A program made the translations under genes and the position numbers. A stretch of DNA of 42,618 nt from an uncultured Lachnospiraceae bacterium (GTDB lineage Bacteria; Bacillota; Clostridia; Lachnospirales; Lachnospiraceae). Under the pieces are notes generated by a model. That model saw only the letters and a list, made by a program, of their open reading frames with translations, was not told where the DNA came from and made no database searches. The stretch covers positions 1 to 42,618 of the forward strand of contig CAJUGJ010000026.1 in assembly GCA_910586015.1 (NCBI GenBank). The letters are read 5' to 3'. This document shows positions 16,939-24,642 of this stretch, one piece after another. Position 1 is the stretch's first letter; every line of letters starts with the position of its first letter.

Positions 16939-18143
16939 TGAAGCAAATACAAGTAATAATTGGAGCAAATTATGGAGATGAAGGAAAGGGAATGATGACA
17001 GACTATTTTGCAAAAAAAGCAGAAGAAAATAAGGAAAGCTGTATTGTAGTCTGTCATAATGGTGGATCTCAGCGAGGACATACCGTGGAACTTTGTGACA
17101 AAACTCGTCATGTATTTCATCATTTTGGATCAGGAGTTTTTGCTAAAGCTGACACATATTTTGCAGATTCATTTTTAGTTAATCCAATGATTTACTGCTT
17201 AGAAAAAAAAGAGTTGGAAAAAAAGTTAAATATAGTATCTTCTATTCACTGTTTTGCTAACCCTTCTTGCTGTTTAACACTACCTTTTGATCTATTAATA
17301 AATCAAATAGCAGAAGAATCTCGAGCAGAAAAACGACATGGCAGTTGTGGTATGGGGATTTTTGAAACCATTCTTAGAAGTAAATATCCTCTTTATCGAA
17401 TGGAACTTTCTAATTGGAAGGAATTAAGTAATCAAAAAAGAAAGGAATTTTTAATTCGAGTAAGAGAAGAATATGTAAAGGAAAGATTAAATGAAGTTAC
17501 AAATGGAAAACTTTCTAATGCTTGGAGAGAGAGATTGTATAGCCCCTATCTAATTGAAAATTTTTTACAGGATTGTCATGAATTCTTTTTAGATGTTACT
17601 TTATTAGAATCATCTATTCTTTATCAATATGATCGAATTATTTTTGAAGGTGGACAGGGACTTTTGTTAGATCAGTCAAATGTGGAAGAAATGCCACATT
17701 TGACTCCAAGTAATACAGGATTGAAAAATCCGGCAGTTTTTTTAAAGGATTTGATTTCTTTACAAGAATCTGTGATACCAGAGATAGAAGTTTGTTATGT
17801 AAGTAGGACTTATCTGACAAGACATGGAGCAGGGAATCTTTTTGGGGAGTGTAAAAGAGAGGAAGTCTATGCAAAAGAGGATCGCACGAATGTTACCAAT
17901 CCCTATCAACAGAGTTTTCGATACGCACCACTTAACAAGGAAGAACTTATTAAACGAATTCAAAACGACTTTTCTTCTGAATTTGATTCGAAACAAAATA
18001 TAAAACTTTCTTTAGCGATTACCCATTGGAAGGAAAAAGAGGAAACACATTTAGAACTTGAAGAATGGAACTTATTAAAAGAAATGATAGATCAAATGTA
18101 TATTTCTGATGGAACAACAAGAGATACCATCCGCATTTTTTAA
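16938..18143 (+). CDS. Divergent adenylosuccinate-synthetase-like protein (PurA paralogue)
   Basis: A 401-residue protein from the ATG at 16938-16940, overlapping the VWA stop by one base after AGGTGG. PurA landmarks are present but altered: the P-loop GANYGDEGKGMMTDYF, HNGGSQRGHTV in place of the usual NAGHTV region, EGGQGLLLDQ for EGAQG, and SRTYLTRHGAG for the TTRVGAG loop. It is shorter than typical PurA (about 425-430), mainly at the C-terminus (DGTTRDTIRIF). This degree of change, together with coupling to a VWA gene, suggests a specialised ligase or kinase acting on a different nucleotide, as PurZ does in 2-aminoadenine phages. That is inference. A role as the main PurA is unlikely but not excluded. 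Confidence 0.75.
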   Translation: MKQIQVIIGANYGDEGKGMMTDYFAKKAEENKESCIVVCHNGGSQRGHTVELCDKTRHVFHHFGSGVFAKADTYFADSFLVNPMIYCLEKKELEKKLNIVSSIHCFANPSCCLTLPFDLLINQIAEESRAEKRHGSCGMGIFETILRSKYPLYRMELSNWKELSNQKRKEFLIRVREEYVKERLNEVTNGKLSNAWRERLYSPYLIENFLQDCHEFFLDVTLLESSILYQYDRIIFEGGQGLLLDQSNVEEMPHLTPSNTGLKNPAVFLKDLISLQESVIPEIEVCYVSRTYLTRHGAGNLFGECKREEVYAKEDRTNVTNPYQQSFRYAPLNKEELIKRIQNDFSSEFDSKQNIKLSLAITHWKEKEETHLELEEWNLLKEMIDQMYISDGTTRDTIRIF

Positions 18144-18208
18144 TAGAAAGTGAATAGCTGTCAGAATGATTGCATAAAGTGTATAAAATCGAACGGGATG
18201 GTTGAAAA

Positions 18209-19360
18209 ATGAAACGAATCGGTTTTAGACTACACTGCTTAATAGCAATATTAGCAGTAATTTTATTGCTTTCAGGCTGTAAACAGACAGAGAACACAAA
18301 TACGGATCAACAACTATTAGGGATGGATGGAGAAGAATTAGAAAAAGAATCACAACAAGAATTTAATGAAGAGTTTGTAAAAGAGAATGAAGAAGTAAAG
18401 GAGGAGGAAGAAGAAAAAAAAGATTATATTAAATGGGTAGATTTTCAGGTGACATATGAGGCGTTAGATGCTGCTTATAAATATGATGTATCTTCATATG
18501 GTTCAGAACCTCATTATAATTGGATTGAATTATTAGCCTATCTTGGTGCACGATATGGAGGAGATTTTAAAAGATTTCAGGAAGCAGATATGAAGGTTCT
18601 TTGTGATAAATTAGCAGAAGGAAAAACAATAGAAGAGTTGACAGAGAAAATGAGCTACTATAATTATTATAAAGAAGCCTATGAAGCAGTATTAGGAGGT
18701 ATGGTCGGGGAATATCAAATAGAAGAGGAACAAACACAGGAAAATCAAACAGACTCTGAAGAACAGCTAGAATATGTAACTCGTTATGGATTAAAAGCAT
18801 TTTCACCGATTGCCAAAAATTTTCCTTATAGTGATTATGACGATTTTGGAGCATCGAGAAGTTATGGATATCGAAGAGTTCATTTAGGACATGATATGAT
18901 GGGAGCAACCGGAACACCAATTATTGCTGTAGAGTCTGGCTATGTAGAAGCACTTGGATGGAATCAGTACGGGGGATGGCGAATCGGAATTCGATCCTTT
19001 GATAAAAAAAGGTATTATTATTATGCCCATTTAAGAAAAGACTTTCCATATAATAAAGAACTAGAAGAGGGAAGTATTGTACAGGCAGGAGATGTCATTG
19101 GATATTTAGGACATACAGGTTATAGTGTAAAAGAAAACGTAAATAATATTGATATTCCCCATCTTCATTTTGGTCTACAATTAATCTTTAATGAATCTCA
19201 AAAAGAGGGTAATAATGAAATCTGGATCGATTGTTATGCACTAGTACGATTTTTATATCGAAATCGCAGTGAAACTGTAAAAGTTCCAGAAACAAAAGAG
19301 TGGATAAGAACAAAACAGTTTATCGATCCAGTTGCCCAAGAATACAAAAATAAGAAATAA
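18209..19360 (+). CDS. Lipoprotein with M23 metallopeptidase domain
   Basis: A 383-residue protein with a lipoprotein signal: a basic start, a hydrophobic stretch (LIAILAVILLL) and lipobox LSGC with Cys near residue 24. A very acidic linker follows, then a helical region. The C-terminal half is an M23 (lysostaphin-type) domain with the zinc ligands in HLGHDMMG and HLHFG and a GDVIGYLGHTG strand. It should sit on the outside of the membrane and cut peptidoglycan cross-bridges, or act as a scaffold. It ends at a strong terminator and is separated from the PurA-like gene by 65 nt. Confidence 0.88.
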   Translation: MKRIGFRLHCLIAILAVILLLSGCKQTENTNTDQQLLGMDGEELEKESQQEFNEEFVKENEEVKEEEEEKKDYIKWVDFQVTYEALDAAYKYDVSSYGSEPHYNWIELLAYLGARYGGDFKRFQEADMKVLCDKLAEGKTIEELTEKMSYYNYYKEAYEAVLGGMVGEYQIEEEQTQENQTDSEEQLEYVTRYGLKAFSPIAKNFPYSDYDDFGASRSYGYRRVHLGHDMMGATGTPIIAVESGYVEALGWNQYGGWRIGIRSFDKKRYYYYAHLRKDFPYNKELEEGSIVQAGDVIGYLGHTGYSVKENVNNIDIPHLHFGLQLIFNESQKEGNNEIWIDCYALVRFLYRNRSETVKVPETKEWIRTKQFIDPVAQEYKNKK

Positions 19361-19366
19361 AAAGAA

Positions 19367-19418
19367 GACAATAGTGGAAGAAGCTTTTTGAGAAAGCACT
19401 TTCCCTATTGTTTTTTTG
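19367..19418 (+). terminator. Intrinsic terminator after the M23 lipoprotein gene
   Basis: GACAATAG-GGAA and TTCC-CTATTGT pair around an inner hairpin, and the stem is followed by a run of seven T. Confidence 0.8.
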
Positions 19419-19425
19419 TATCTAG

Positions 19426-19454
19426 TTGCCTTTTTTAAAAAAATTCGATAAAAT
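19426..19454 (+). promoter_or_regulatory. Promoter of pyrK
   Basis: TTGCCT, 17 nt, TAAAAT, with the -10 box 33 nt upstream of the pyrK start. It begins directly after the preceding terminator. Confidence 0.55.
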
Positions 19455-19487
19455 AATAGAAAAGATAAAGAAAGGTATGGTAAGGGT

Positions 19488-20276
19488 ATGGAAAAAGCTA
19501 TCAAAACAACAGCAATACTTACAGGAAAGACAGAATTACAGCCTGATATTTTTAGTTTTTGGTTTAAGAATTCTGACTTAGAAACAAGTATTGCAAATAC
19601 AGCAGTTCCGGGGCAGTTTGTAATGGTCTATCTCAAAGATAAAAGTAAAGTGCTTCCACGTCCTATTAGTATCTGTGAAGTTGATAAAAAAAATGGTCTA
19701 TTCCGTCTGATATTTCGTATTATGGGAGAAGGTACAAAAGAACTTTCTAAAATGGAAGTTGGAGAGTATATAGAGATATTGGGACCATTGGGAAATGGAT
19801 TTTTACTTCCACAAAAAGAAGAACAATATTTAATTGTTGGAGGAGGAATTGGAATTTTCCCTCTATTAGAGTTAGTAAAACAGTTACATGGAACAAAGCA
19901 GATTGTTTTAGGGTATAGAAATAAAGATACTTTTTTAGTAGAAGAATTTCAAAAATATGGACAAGTTCAAATTGCAACAGACGATGGAAGTCTTGGGACA
20001 CAAGGAACAGTAATCGATGCACTAAAAAATGATACTATGTCTTATCAAATGATATTTGCATGTGGACCATTGCCAATGTTAAAAGGAGTAAAACAGATCG
20101 CCAAAAAATATAACATTCCAGCACAGATTTCCATGGAAGAAAGAATGGCTTGCGGAATTGGTGCATGTCTTGGATGTGTATGCAAATCAACAGAACTTGA
20201 TCCACATTCCAATGTTTATAATAAAAGAGTATGTAAAGATGGGCCAGTGTTTTTTGCAGATGCGATTGAATTTTAA
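19488..20276 (+). CDS. pyrK: Dihydroorotate dehydrogenase B, electron-transfer subunit
   Basis: A 262-residue iron-sulfur flavoprotein that passes electrons from dihydroorotate, via PyrD, to NAD. It has an FAD-binding beta barrel with LPRPISICEVD, an NAD-binding fold (IVGGGIGIFPLLELV) and the C-terminal [2Fe-2S] cysteines in MACGIGACLGCVCK and KRVCKDGP. The partner pyrD lies 2.3 kb downstream on the same strand, with an IS200/IS605 element and another gene in between. The usual tight pyrK-pyrD coupling is therefore lost, and a terminator now follows pyrK. Confidence 0.95.
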   Translation: MEKAIKTTAILTGKTELQPDIFSFWFKNSDLETSIANTAVPGQFVMVYLKDKSKVLPRPISICEVDKKNGLFRLIFRIMGEGTKELSKMEVGEYIEILGPLGNGFLLPQKEEQYLIVGGGIGIFPLLELVKQLHGTKQIVLGYRNKDTFLVEEFQKYGQVQIATDDGSLGTQGTVIDALKNDTMSYQMIFACGPLPMLKGVKQIAKKYNIPAQISMEERMACGIGACLGCVCKSTELDPHSNVYNKRVCKDGPVFFADAIEF

Positions 20277-20283
20277 CTAATAC

Positions 20284-20334
20284 AGCCGAGAATTCTCCCA
20301 CCTCTATAGGTGGTGAGAGGAATCGGCTTTTTCT
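20284..20334 (+). terminator. Long hairpin with T tract after pyrK
   Basis: AGCCGA pairs with TCGGCT, and inner CTC-CCACC pairs with GGTGG-TGAG around TCTATA; TTTTT follows. It would stop pyrK transcripts before the IS element. Because IS200/IS605 left ends also carry hairpins, it could instead belong to the element. Confidence 0.65.
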
Positions 20335-20403
20335 TGAATAAGGTAAAGATACATGGTATAATATATATAGTCAGTAGTAGAAATAGAAAAGACTATCAAC
20401 ATA

Positions 20404-20573
20404 ATGAAATTAGATAATCATAATCATTTGGTATGGTAGTAAAATATCGTAGAAAAGTTATGGATCATACTATATCAAATCGTCTAAAAGAAATTTTTGA
20501 GAAAATATCTCCTAAATATGATAGTGCAAGTATAGAAACTATGAAAAAATAGATGCAATCCAAGGAGCAAAAA
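20404..20573 (+). pseudogene. Degenerate IS200-type TnpA transposase
   Basis: The start reads MKLDNHNH. A short deletion and a missing base follow, then VVKYRRKVMDHTISNRLKEI and FEKISPKYD in another frame, and then the C-terminal SIETMKK, a stop in place of tyrosine, and MQSKEQK. The middle of the roughly 130-150-residue protein, including the HUH histidines and the catalytic tyrosine, is missing. The remnant ends at the tnpB start, as in intact elements. Confidence 0.8.
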
Positions 20574-21680
20574 ATGGCAAATAAAGCAATAAAGTACAGA
20601 TTATATCCTACAACGGAACAAGCTGTTATGTTTGTAAAGACCTTTGGCTGTTGTCGAAAGGTATATAATCTTATACTTACTGATAAAATTGCCTGCTATG
20701 AAGAAACGAAAGCTTTTGGAAAACAAACACCTGCTATGTATAAGAAAGAGTATCTAAAGGAAGTAGATAGTCTTGCTCTTGCTAATGTGCAGTTAAATTT
20801 ACAAAGTGCGATGAAAAATTACTTTGACAAAACTCGTAAAAAACAAAATGGGTTTCCTAAATTCAAATCCGCCAAACATAGTAGGAAATCTTATACAACG
20901 AATAACCAGAATGGAACGGTTGCGATTGTAGAGAATAGAAGCATTAAATTTCCTAAGATTGGAAAGGTAAAAGCTAAAATACACCGTATGCCAGAAGAAA
21001 GTTGGAAATTAAAATCAGTCACTATCTCACAAGATAGTGATGGCAAATTCTATGCTTCCGTACTTTTTGAATATGAAGCAACCATTACTCGAGTGGCTCT
21101 ATCAGATAATGCGATTGGTTTCGATTACAAATCGAATGGCTTGTACATAGATAGCAATGGTTATTGTCCAGATAAGAAAAAATACTATCGTCAAAACCAA
21201 GATAAGTTAGCTCATGCACAGCGTAAACAAAAACATAGGACGATTGGTTCTAACAACTACAAAAAACAACAGCTCAGAATTGCAAACATTCAAAGACATA
21301 CCTCAAACCAGAGATTCGATTATTTGCACAAAGAAAGTACGAAGATAGCCAATTTGTATGATGTAGTTTGTGTAGAAAGTCTGGATATGAAAGCTATATC
21401 AAATAAAGGATTCGGTAATGGTAAAGCTACTTTGGATAATGGATATGGAATGTTTCTAAATATGCTTGAGTACAAGCTTGCTGATAGAGGAAAATATTTT
21501 GTCAAAATAGATAAGTGGTATCCATCCTCACAGCTTTGTAGTTGTTGTGGTAAACAGAAAAAACTAACACTAACAGATAGAATATACAAATGTGATGATT
21601 GTGGTTTTGCTATAAATCGTGACTTTAATGCAGCAATCAATATAAAAAATGAAGGGTTACGCATACGAAAATCTACGTAA
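20574..21680 (+). CDS. tnpB: TnpB RNA-guided nuclease of IS200/IS605
   Basis: A 368-residue protein from the ATG at 20574, which follows AAGGAGC; the seven codons upstream are the tail of tnpA. It has the N-terminal OrfB/HTH segment (IKYRLYPTTEQAVMF) and a RuvC fold with all three acidic positions: Asp184 in IGFDYKSNG, Glu268 in VVCVESLDM and Asp350 in NRDFNAAINI. A zinc finger with CSCCG and CDDCG sits between the last two, after WYPSSQLC. The first motif is GFDY where most relatives have GIDxG. TnpB proteins cut DNA using omega RNA from the element's right end, which is also present here, so this nuclease could be active although the transposase is dead. Confidence 0.93.
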   Translation: MANKAIKYRLYPTTEQAVMFVKTFGCCRKVYNLILTDKIACYEETKAFGKQTPAMYKKEYLKEVDSLALANVQLNLQSAMKNYFDKTRKKQNGFPKFKSAKHSRKSYTTNNQNGTVAIVENRSIKFPKIGKVKAKIHRMPEESWKLKSVTISQDSDGKFYASVLFEYEATITRVALSDNAIGFDYKSNGLYIDSNGYCPDKKKYYRQNQDKLAHAQRKQKHRTIGSNNYKKQQLRIANIQRHTSNQRFDYLHKESTKIANLYDVVCVESLDMKAISNKGFGNGKATLDNGYGMFLNMLEYKLADRGKYFVKIDKWYPSSQLCSCCGKQKKLTLTDRIYKCDDCGFAINRDFNAAINIKNEGLRIRKST

Positions 21681-21834
21681 GCATCTTAAAATATTATGGT
21701 AGGCTAGGAACTAGCCGAACCTAACGCTTGTGGACATTCTGTAAGACTTGAGAAAGCGACATTGCTTTGTCAAGCAACGGTGGTTGAAACAAGAAGCTCC
21801 CACTTCAAACGAAGTTAAGTGGTGGGTAGTTCAC
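21681..21834 (+). ncRNA. Omega-RNA scaffold / right end of the IS element
   Basis: Hairpins follow the tnpB stop: GGCTAG-GAA-CTAGCC (21702-21716); CTTGA-AAAGC pairing with GCTTT-TCAAG (21747-21774); and the terminal CTCCCACTT / AAGTGGTGGG (21797-21826). In characterised TnpB systems the RNA covers the 3' part of tnpB and the right end, and the guide is the flanking DNA. Here that would start near 21835, inside the leader of the next gene. Position and structure are seen; expression is inferred. Confidence 0.65.
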
Positions 21835-21858
21835 AATACGTATGAAAAGAGTGATAGA

Positions 21859-22536
21859 GTGGCTTCATGGATGGTTCATTTACGAATAGCGGATCTGTTG
21901 TTAGAAAGGTTTCAACATATCAAAAATACAGAATTTGTTGTTGGAAATATTGCACCAGATAGTGGCGTGCCAAATGAAGATTGGACTTATTATACACCAC
22001 TTAAAGAAGTATCGCATTTTTGGGATGAGAAGAAACAGATTCAGATTGAACAATATATAAAAAAATATTTTTCAAAAGAAATGCAAAAAAAATATAACCT
22101 GAAGCAATTTTCTTTTTACTTAGGGTATTTGACGCATCTTATGACAGATATATTTTGGAGCAAACAAATTTTAAAACCCTGTATAAAAAGTCATGAAAAA
22201 GAGGTATTGAAGGATAGACAGGGATTTATTTGGAAAATGAAAGCGGACTGGTATGATTTGGACTTTCTCTATTTATCTAAAAATCCTGATTTTAGAGCCT
22301 TTCAGATCTATAAAAATGCAGCACATTTTCAAAATGTTTATATGAATATTTTTACAGAAGACGCGTTTGATAATCGAAGAAATTATATTGTAGGATTTTA
22401 TAGTGAGAAAAGAGAAAATTTAGAAAGAGAATATCCATTTTTAAATGAAAAACAAATGGATCAGTTTGTGACAGAAACTACGGATGCAGTTGAAAAATGG
22501 ACAAAAGAGTTGTTTGGCGATGAAATAGTAGATTAA
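21859..22536 (+). CDS. Zinc-dependent phospholipase C-like protein
   Basis: A 225-residue protein best started at the GTG 21859-21861 (VASWMVHLRIADLLL), the usual beginning of this family. The frame runs open upstream to 21748, but those codons are IS right-end DNA. Conserved histidine/aspartate segments include MVHLRIAD, GNIAPDSGVPN, SHFWD and YLGYLTHLMTDIFW. They match the zinc-dependent phospholipase C / S1-P1 nuclease fold common in Firmicutes. No signal peptide is present, so the true substrate is uncertain. The IS end lies only 24 bp before the start, and no good ribosome site remains. It sits between pyrK and pyrD on the same strand. Confidence 0.75.
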   Translation: MASWMVHLRIADLLLERFQHIKNTEFVVGNIAPDSGVPNEDWTYYTPLKEVSHFWDEKKQIQIEQYIKKYFSKEMQKKYNLKQFSFYLGYLTHLMTDIFWSKQILKPCIKSHEKEVLKDRQGFIWKMKADWYDLDFLYLSKNPDFRAFQIYKNAAHFQNVYMNIFTEDAFDNRRNYIVGFYSEKRENLEREYPFLNEKQMDQFVTETTDAVEKWTKELFGDEIVD

Positions 22537-22566
22537 AAAATAGAATAGAGAGGAGAAGAGAGTTTT

Positions 22567-23469
22567 ATGAATACAAAGGTAATGATTGCCGGAGTAGAAT
22601 TAAAAAATCCAGTAATGACAGCTTCTGGAACATTTGGTTCTGGAGCGGAGTATGGAGATTTTGTAGACTTAAATCTCTTAGGAGCTGTTGTGACAAAGGG
22701 AGTATCAAATGTAGCATGGGATGGAAATCCAACTCCACGTGTAGCAGAGACATATGGCGGAATGTTAAATGCCATTGGTCTACAAAATCCGGGTATAGAT
22801 GTGTTTTTAAAAAGAGATATCCCATTTTTAAAACAGTATGATACAAAAATTATTGTCAATGTCTGTGGACATACCCTAGAAGAATATTGTGAAGTAGTAG
22901 AGCGTCTTTCGGATGAAGAGATAGATCTACTAGAAATTAATATTTCCTGTCCAAACGTAAAAGAGGGGGGTATTGCATTTGGACAAAATCCTAAAATGGT
23001 GGAACAAATTACAACAGAACTAAAAAAACGAGCAGCACAGCCTATTATTATGAAATTAAGCCCAAATGTCACAGATATTACTGAAATTGCTAAAGCAGCA
23101 CAGGCAGGTGGAGCAGATGCACTATCACTAATTAATACTCTTACTGGAATGAAAATTGATATTAATCGAAGAGCCTTTGTTCTTGCCAACCAGACAGGTG
23201 GACTTTCTGGACCAGCAGTTAAACCAATAGCAGTAAGAATGGTTTATCAGACAGCTCATGCAGTAACCATTCCAATTATCGGAATGGGCGGAATCTGTAA
23301 TGGGGAAGATGCTTTAGAATTTTTAATGGCAGGAGCGACCGCGGTAGCAGTTGGAACAGCAAATTTCATGAATCCATATGCAACGATTGATACAATTCAT
23401 GAAATTGAAACTTATATGAAAAATAAGAAAGTAAATGATATTAAAGAATTAATTGGGTGTATACATTAA
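22567..23469 (+). CDS. pyrD: Dihydroorotate dehydrogenase B, catalytic subunit
   Basis: A 300-residue FMN enzyme oxidising dihydroorotate to orotate, class 1B, partner of PyrK. It shows MTASGTFGSG, the active-site cysteine (Cys128) in NISCPNVKEGG, the FMN-binding end GMGGICNGEDALEF, and GATAVAVGTANF. The start follows AGAGGAGAAGAGAG. It lies 30 nt downstream of the phospholipase-like gene. With the pyrK terminator and the IS upstream, its promoter is unclear; readthrough or an IS-borne promoter is possible. Confidence 0.96.
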   Translation: MNTKVMIAGVELKNPVMTASGTFGSGAEYGDFVDLNLLGAVVTKGVSNVAWDGNPTPRVAETYGGMLNAIGLQNPGIDVFLKRDIPFLKQYDTKIIVNVCGHTLEEYCEVVERLSDEEIDLLEINISCPNVKEGGIAFGQNPKMVEQITTELKKRAAQPIIMKLSPNVTDITEIAKAAQAGGADALSLINTLTGMKIDINRRAFVLANQTGGLSGPAVKPIAVRMVYQTAHAVTIPIIGMGGICNGEDALEFLMAGATAVAVGTANFMNPYATIDTIHEIETYMKNKKVNDIKELIGCIH

Positions 23470-23483
23470 TGATACAAATAAAA

Positions 23484-23522
23484 TCCCAGTGACAAGAATA
23501 CAAATAAAATCAGTCACTGGGA
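23484..23522. terminator. 10-bp hairpin after pyrD
   Basis: TCCCAGTGAC / GTCACTGGGA encloses 19 nt. The 14-mer ATACAAATAAAATC occurs on both sides of the left arm (23472 and 23498). A T-rich tail is present only on the minus strand (ATTTTATTTG), so it would best stop transcripts coming from the gene at 24528-23890. Confidence 0.5.
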
Positions 23523-23525
23523 AAG

Positions 23526-23878
23526 TCTGATATCAGATACTTAAAATAGAACTAAAATTTCATTCGCAGTTTCAATCAATTAATTATAATATTTGAACTG
23601 TTTATAATGAAAGCGAAGCGAATAGCAAAAGAAGAAATATACAAAATAGTAAATGGTCGAAATAAAGTAATAGTAAGATAACAAGTCGCACTACGCAGAA
23701 CGTAAGTTACTTTGCTCGAGAGAACAAAGTCCGGTTTAAATAGAAAGGCAATTATATAACCAGAGTCTTTCCTAAAATCAGGAAAAAAGCTGGAATGCAG
23801 CATCCTACTTCATCTGCATCTGAAGCGATCGACAACGACAAAATTCATTTTAGTTCTATTTTAAGTATCTGTATCAGA
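23526..23878 (+). ncRNA. 353-bp hairpin-rich element bounded by 32-bp inverted repeats
   Basis: Arms 23526-23558 and 23847-23878 are complementary over 32 bp with one bulged T and no mismatch, and T6 follows the right arm on the plus strand. Inside are ordered hairpins: ATTCGC/GCGAAT (23562/23618) enclosing AGTTtCAA/TTGAACT; ACTTTG/CAAAGT (23709/23725); TTTCCT/AGGAAA (23768/23780); GCTG/CAGC (23789/23798); and CTTCA/TGAAG (23808/23821). No convincing gene is present. This could be a structured RNA with a closing stem and terminator, or a MITE. I cannot match it to a known RNA class. Confidence 0.55.
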
Positions 23879-23889
23879 ATTTTTTAAGC

Positions 23890-24528
23890 TTATGCAAGTA
23901 TAATATCTTCTAAAGAATCATTAATGTCCCAAACAGGAATATAATCTACTTCTGTTGTAATTAAAAGACCGTCTAATGTAATAGAAAGTTCATCGCTTTG
24001 CTTTGTCAGTTTCTTTATCAATCCTTTGATATCATTACGGTCAAAATCAATGGTAATGATTTCATCAATATCATAATAATAAGATATTTGATTTCCTTCT
24101 TGATTAAACTTGTAATCTGTACCACGAGATTTTGATTCACGATTTTTTATTCCGTTCATGAAGTTTAAACTGGAAACAAATTCTTGGCGTTTTTTATTCA
24201 TTGCAATAGAATGATCGATATCGATCTTTGTTGTTTTTTTGGCTGTTACAATAGCAAGAGATAATTTTTCTTTTTCTTCTAAAGCCTTCACTGCAAAATC
24301 TACAATCTGCATAGGAGTAAAATCAACAGGCATAGAATTATAAGTATCATTTAACTTTTTTTTAGCTACTTCTTCTATGACTTCATCTTCTGCAGCAGGA
24401 TTGGCTTTTTTTCGATGATGTATCTGTTTTACATTTGTAATAAATGTTTCACTATTCATATAAGACTGTGCCTCAGAAAGTAATCGATCTAAAAAATTCT
24501 GATAACGATATGCCTCTTTTAATATCAT
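23890..24528 (-). CDS. Conserved protein of unknown function, helical
   Basis: A 212-residue soluble protein, start after GGAGGTGGCTAGTT, with its own promoter. The N-terminal half is charged and helical (YQNFLDRLLSEAQSYM, VDFAVKALEEKEKLSLAI, AMNKKRQEFVSSLNFM). The C-terminal part has beta-prone segments around YYYDIDEIITIDFDRND and ends in DINDSLEDIILA. I recall similar anonymous proteins in clostridia but cannot give a function. It converges on pyrD across the 353-bp element. Confidence 0.6.
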   Translation of the reverse strand: MILKEAYRYQNFLDRLLSEAQSYMNSETFITNVKQIHHRKKANPAAEDEVIEEVAKKKLNDTYNSMPVDFTPMQIVDFAVKALEEKEKLSLAIVTAKKTTKIDIDHSIAMNKKRQEFVSSLNFMNGIKNRESKSRGTDYKFNQEGNQISYYYDIDEIITIDFDRNDIKGLIKKLTKQSDELSITLDGLLITTEVDYIPVWDINDSLEDIILA

Positions 24529-24564
24529 AACTAGCCACCTCCATACTTATATAATTTAGTGTTA

Positions 24565-24593
24565 AGGATACCATAAATAAGAAGGGTTGTCAA
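24565..24593 (-). promoter_or_regulatory. Promoter of the unknown gene 23890-24528
   Basis: On the minus strand, TTGACA (24588-24593), 17 nt, TATCCT (24565-24570), 37 nt before the start codon. Confidence 0.6.
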
Positions 24594-24642
24594 TTTATCT
24601 GTGGAAAGTATTAAGACAAACATAACTTTAATAATAACAAAT

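Larger units (their letters stand above)
20340..21834 (+). mobile_element. IS200/IS605-family element with intact tnpB and dead tnpA
   Basis: Contains a wrecked tnpA, a full tnpB, and a right end with the family's hairpin (CTCCCACTT / AAGTGGTGGG) ending TAGTTCAC at 21827-21834. The left boundary is not sharply visible and may lie anywhere between 20277 and about 20400. These elements move as single strands by the TnpA HUH enzyme and leave no target duplication. With TnpA destroyed, movement would need a helper in trans. Confidence 0.8.

Noticed and set aside
21748..21858. N-terminal extension of the phospholipase-like gene
   Set aside because: These codons lie within the IS right end and family homology starts at VASWMVHL; the frame is open by chance.
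23690..23760. AAAGTCCGG-containing stretch recalling RNase P RNA
   Set aside because: The GAGGAAAGUC context and the other conserved P RNA blocks are absent, so it was not called rnpB.
23576..23803. 75-codon minus-strand frame inside the 353-bp element
   Set aside because: There is no ribosome site, composition is unlike a protein, and it coincides with the hairpin array.
23526..24528. Retron, with the inverted-repeat element as msr-msd
   Set aside because: The adjacent 212-aa protein has no reverse-transcriptase motif, and no RT gene is near.
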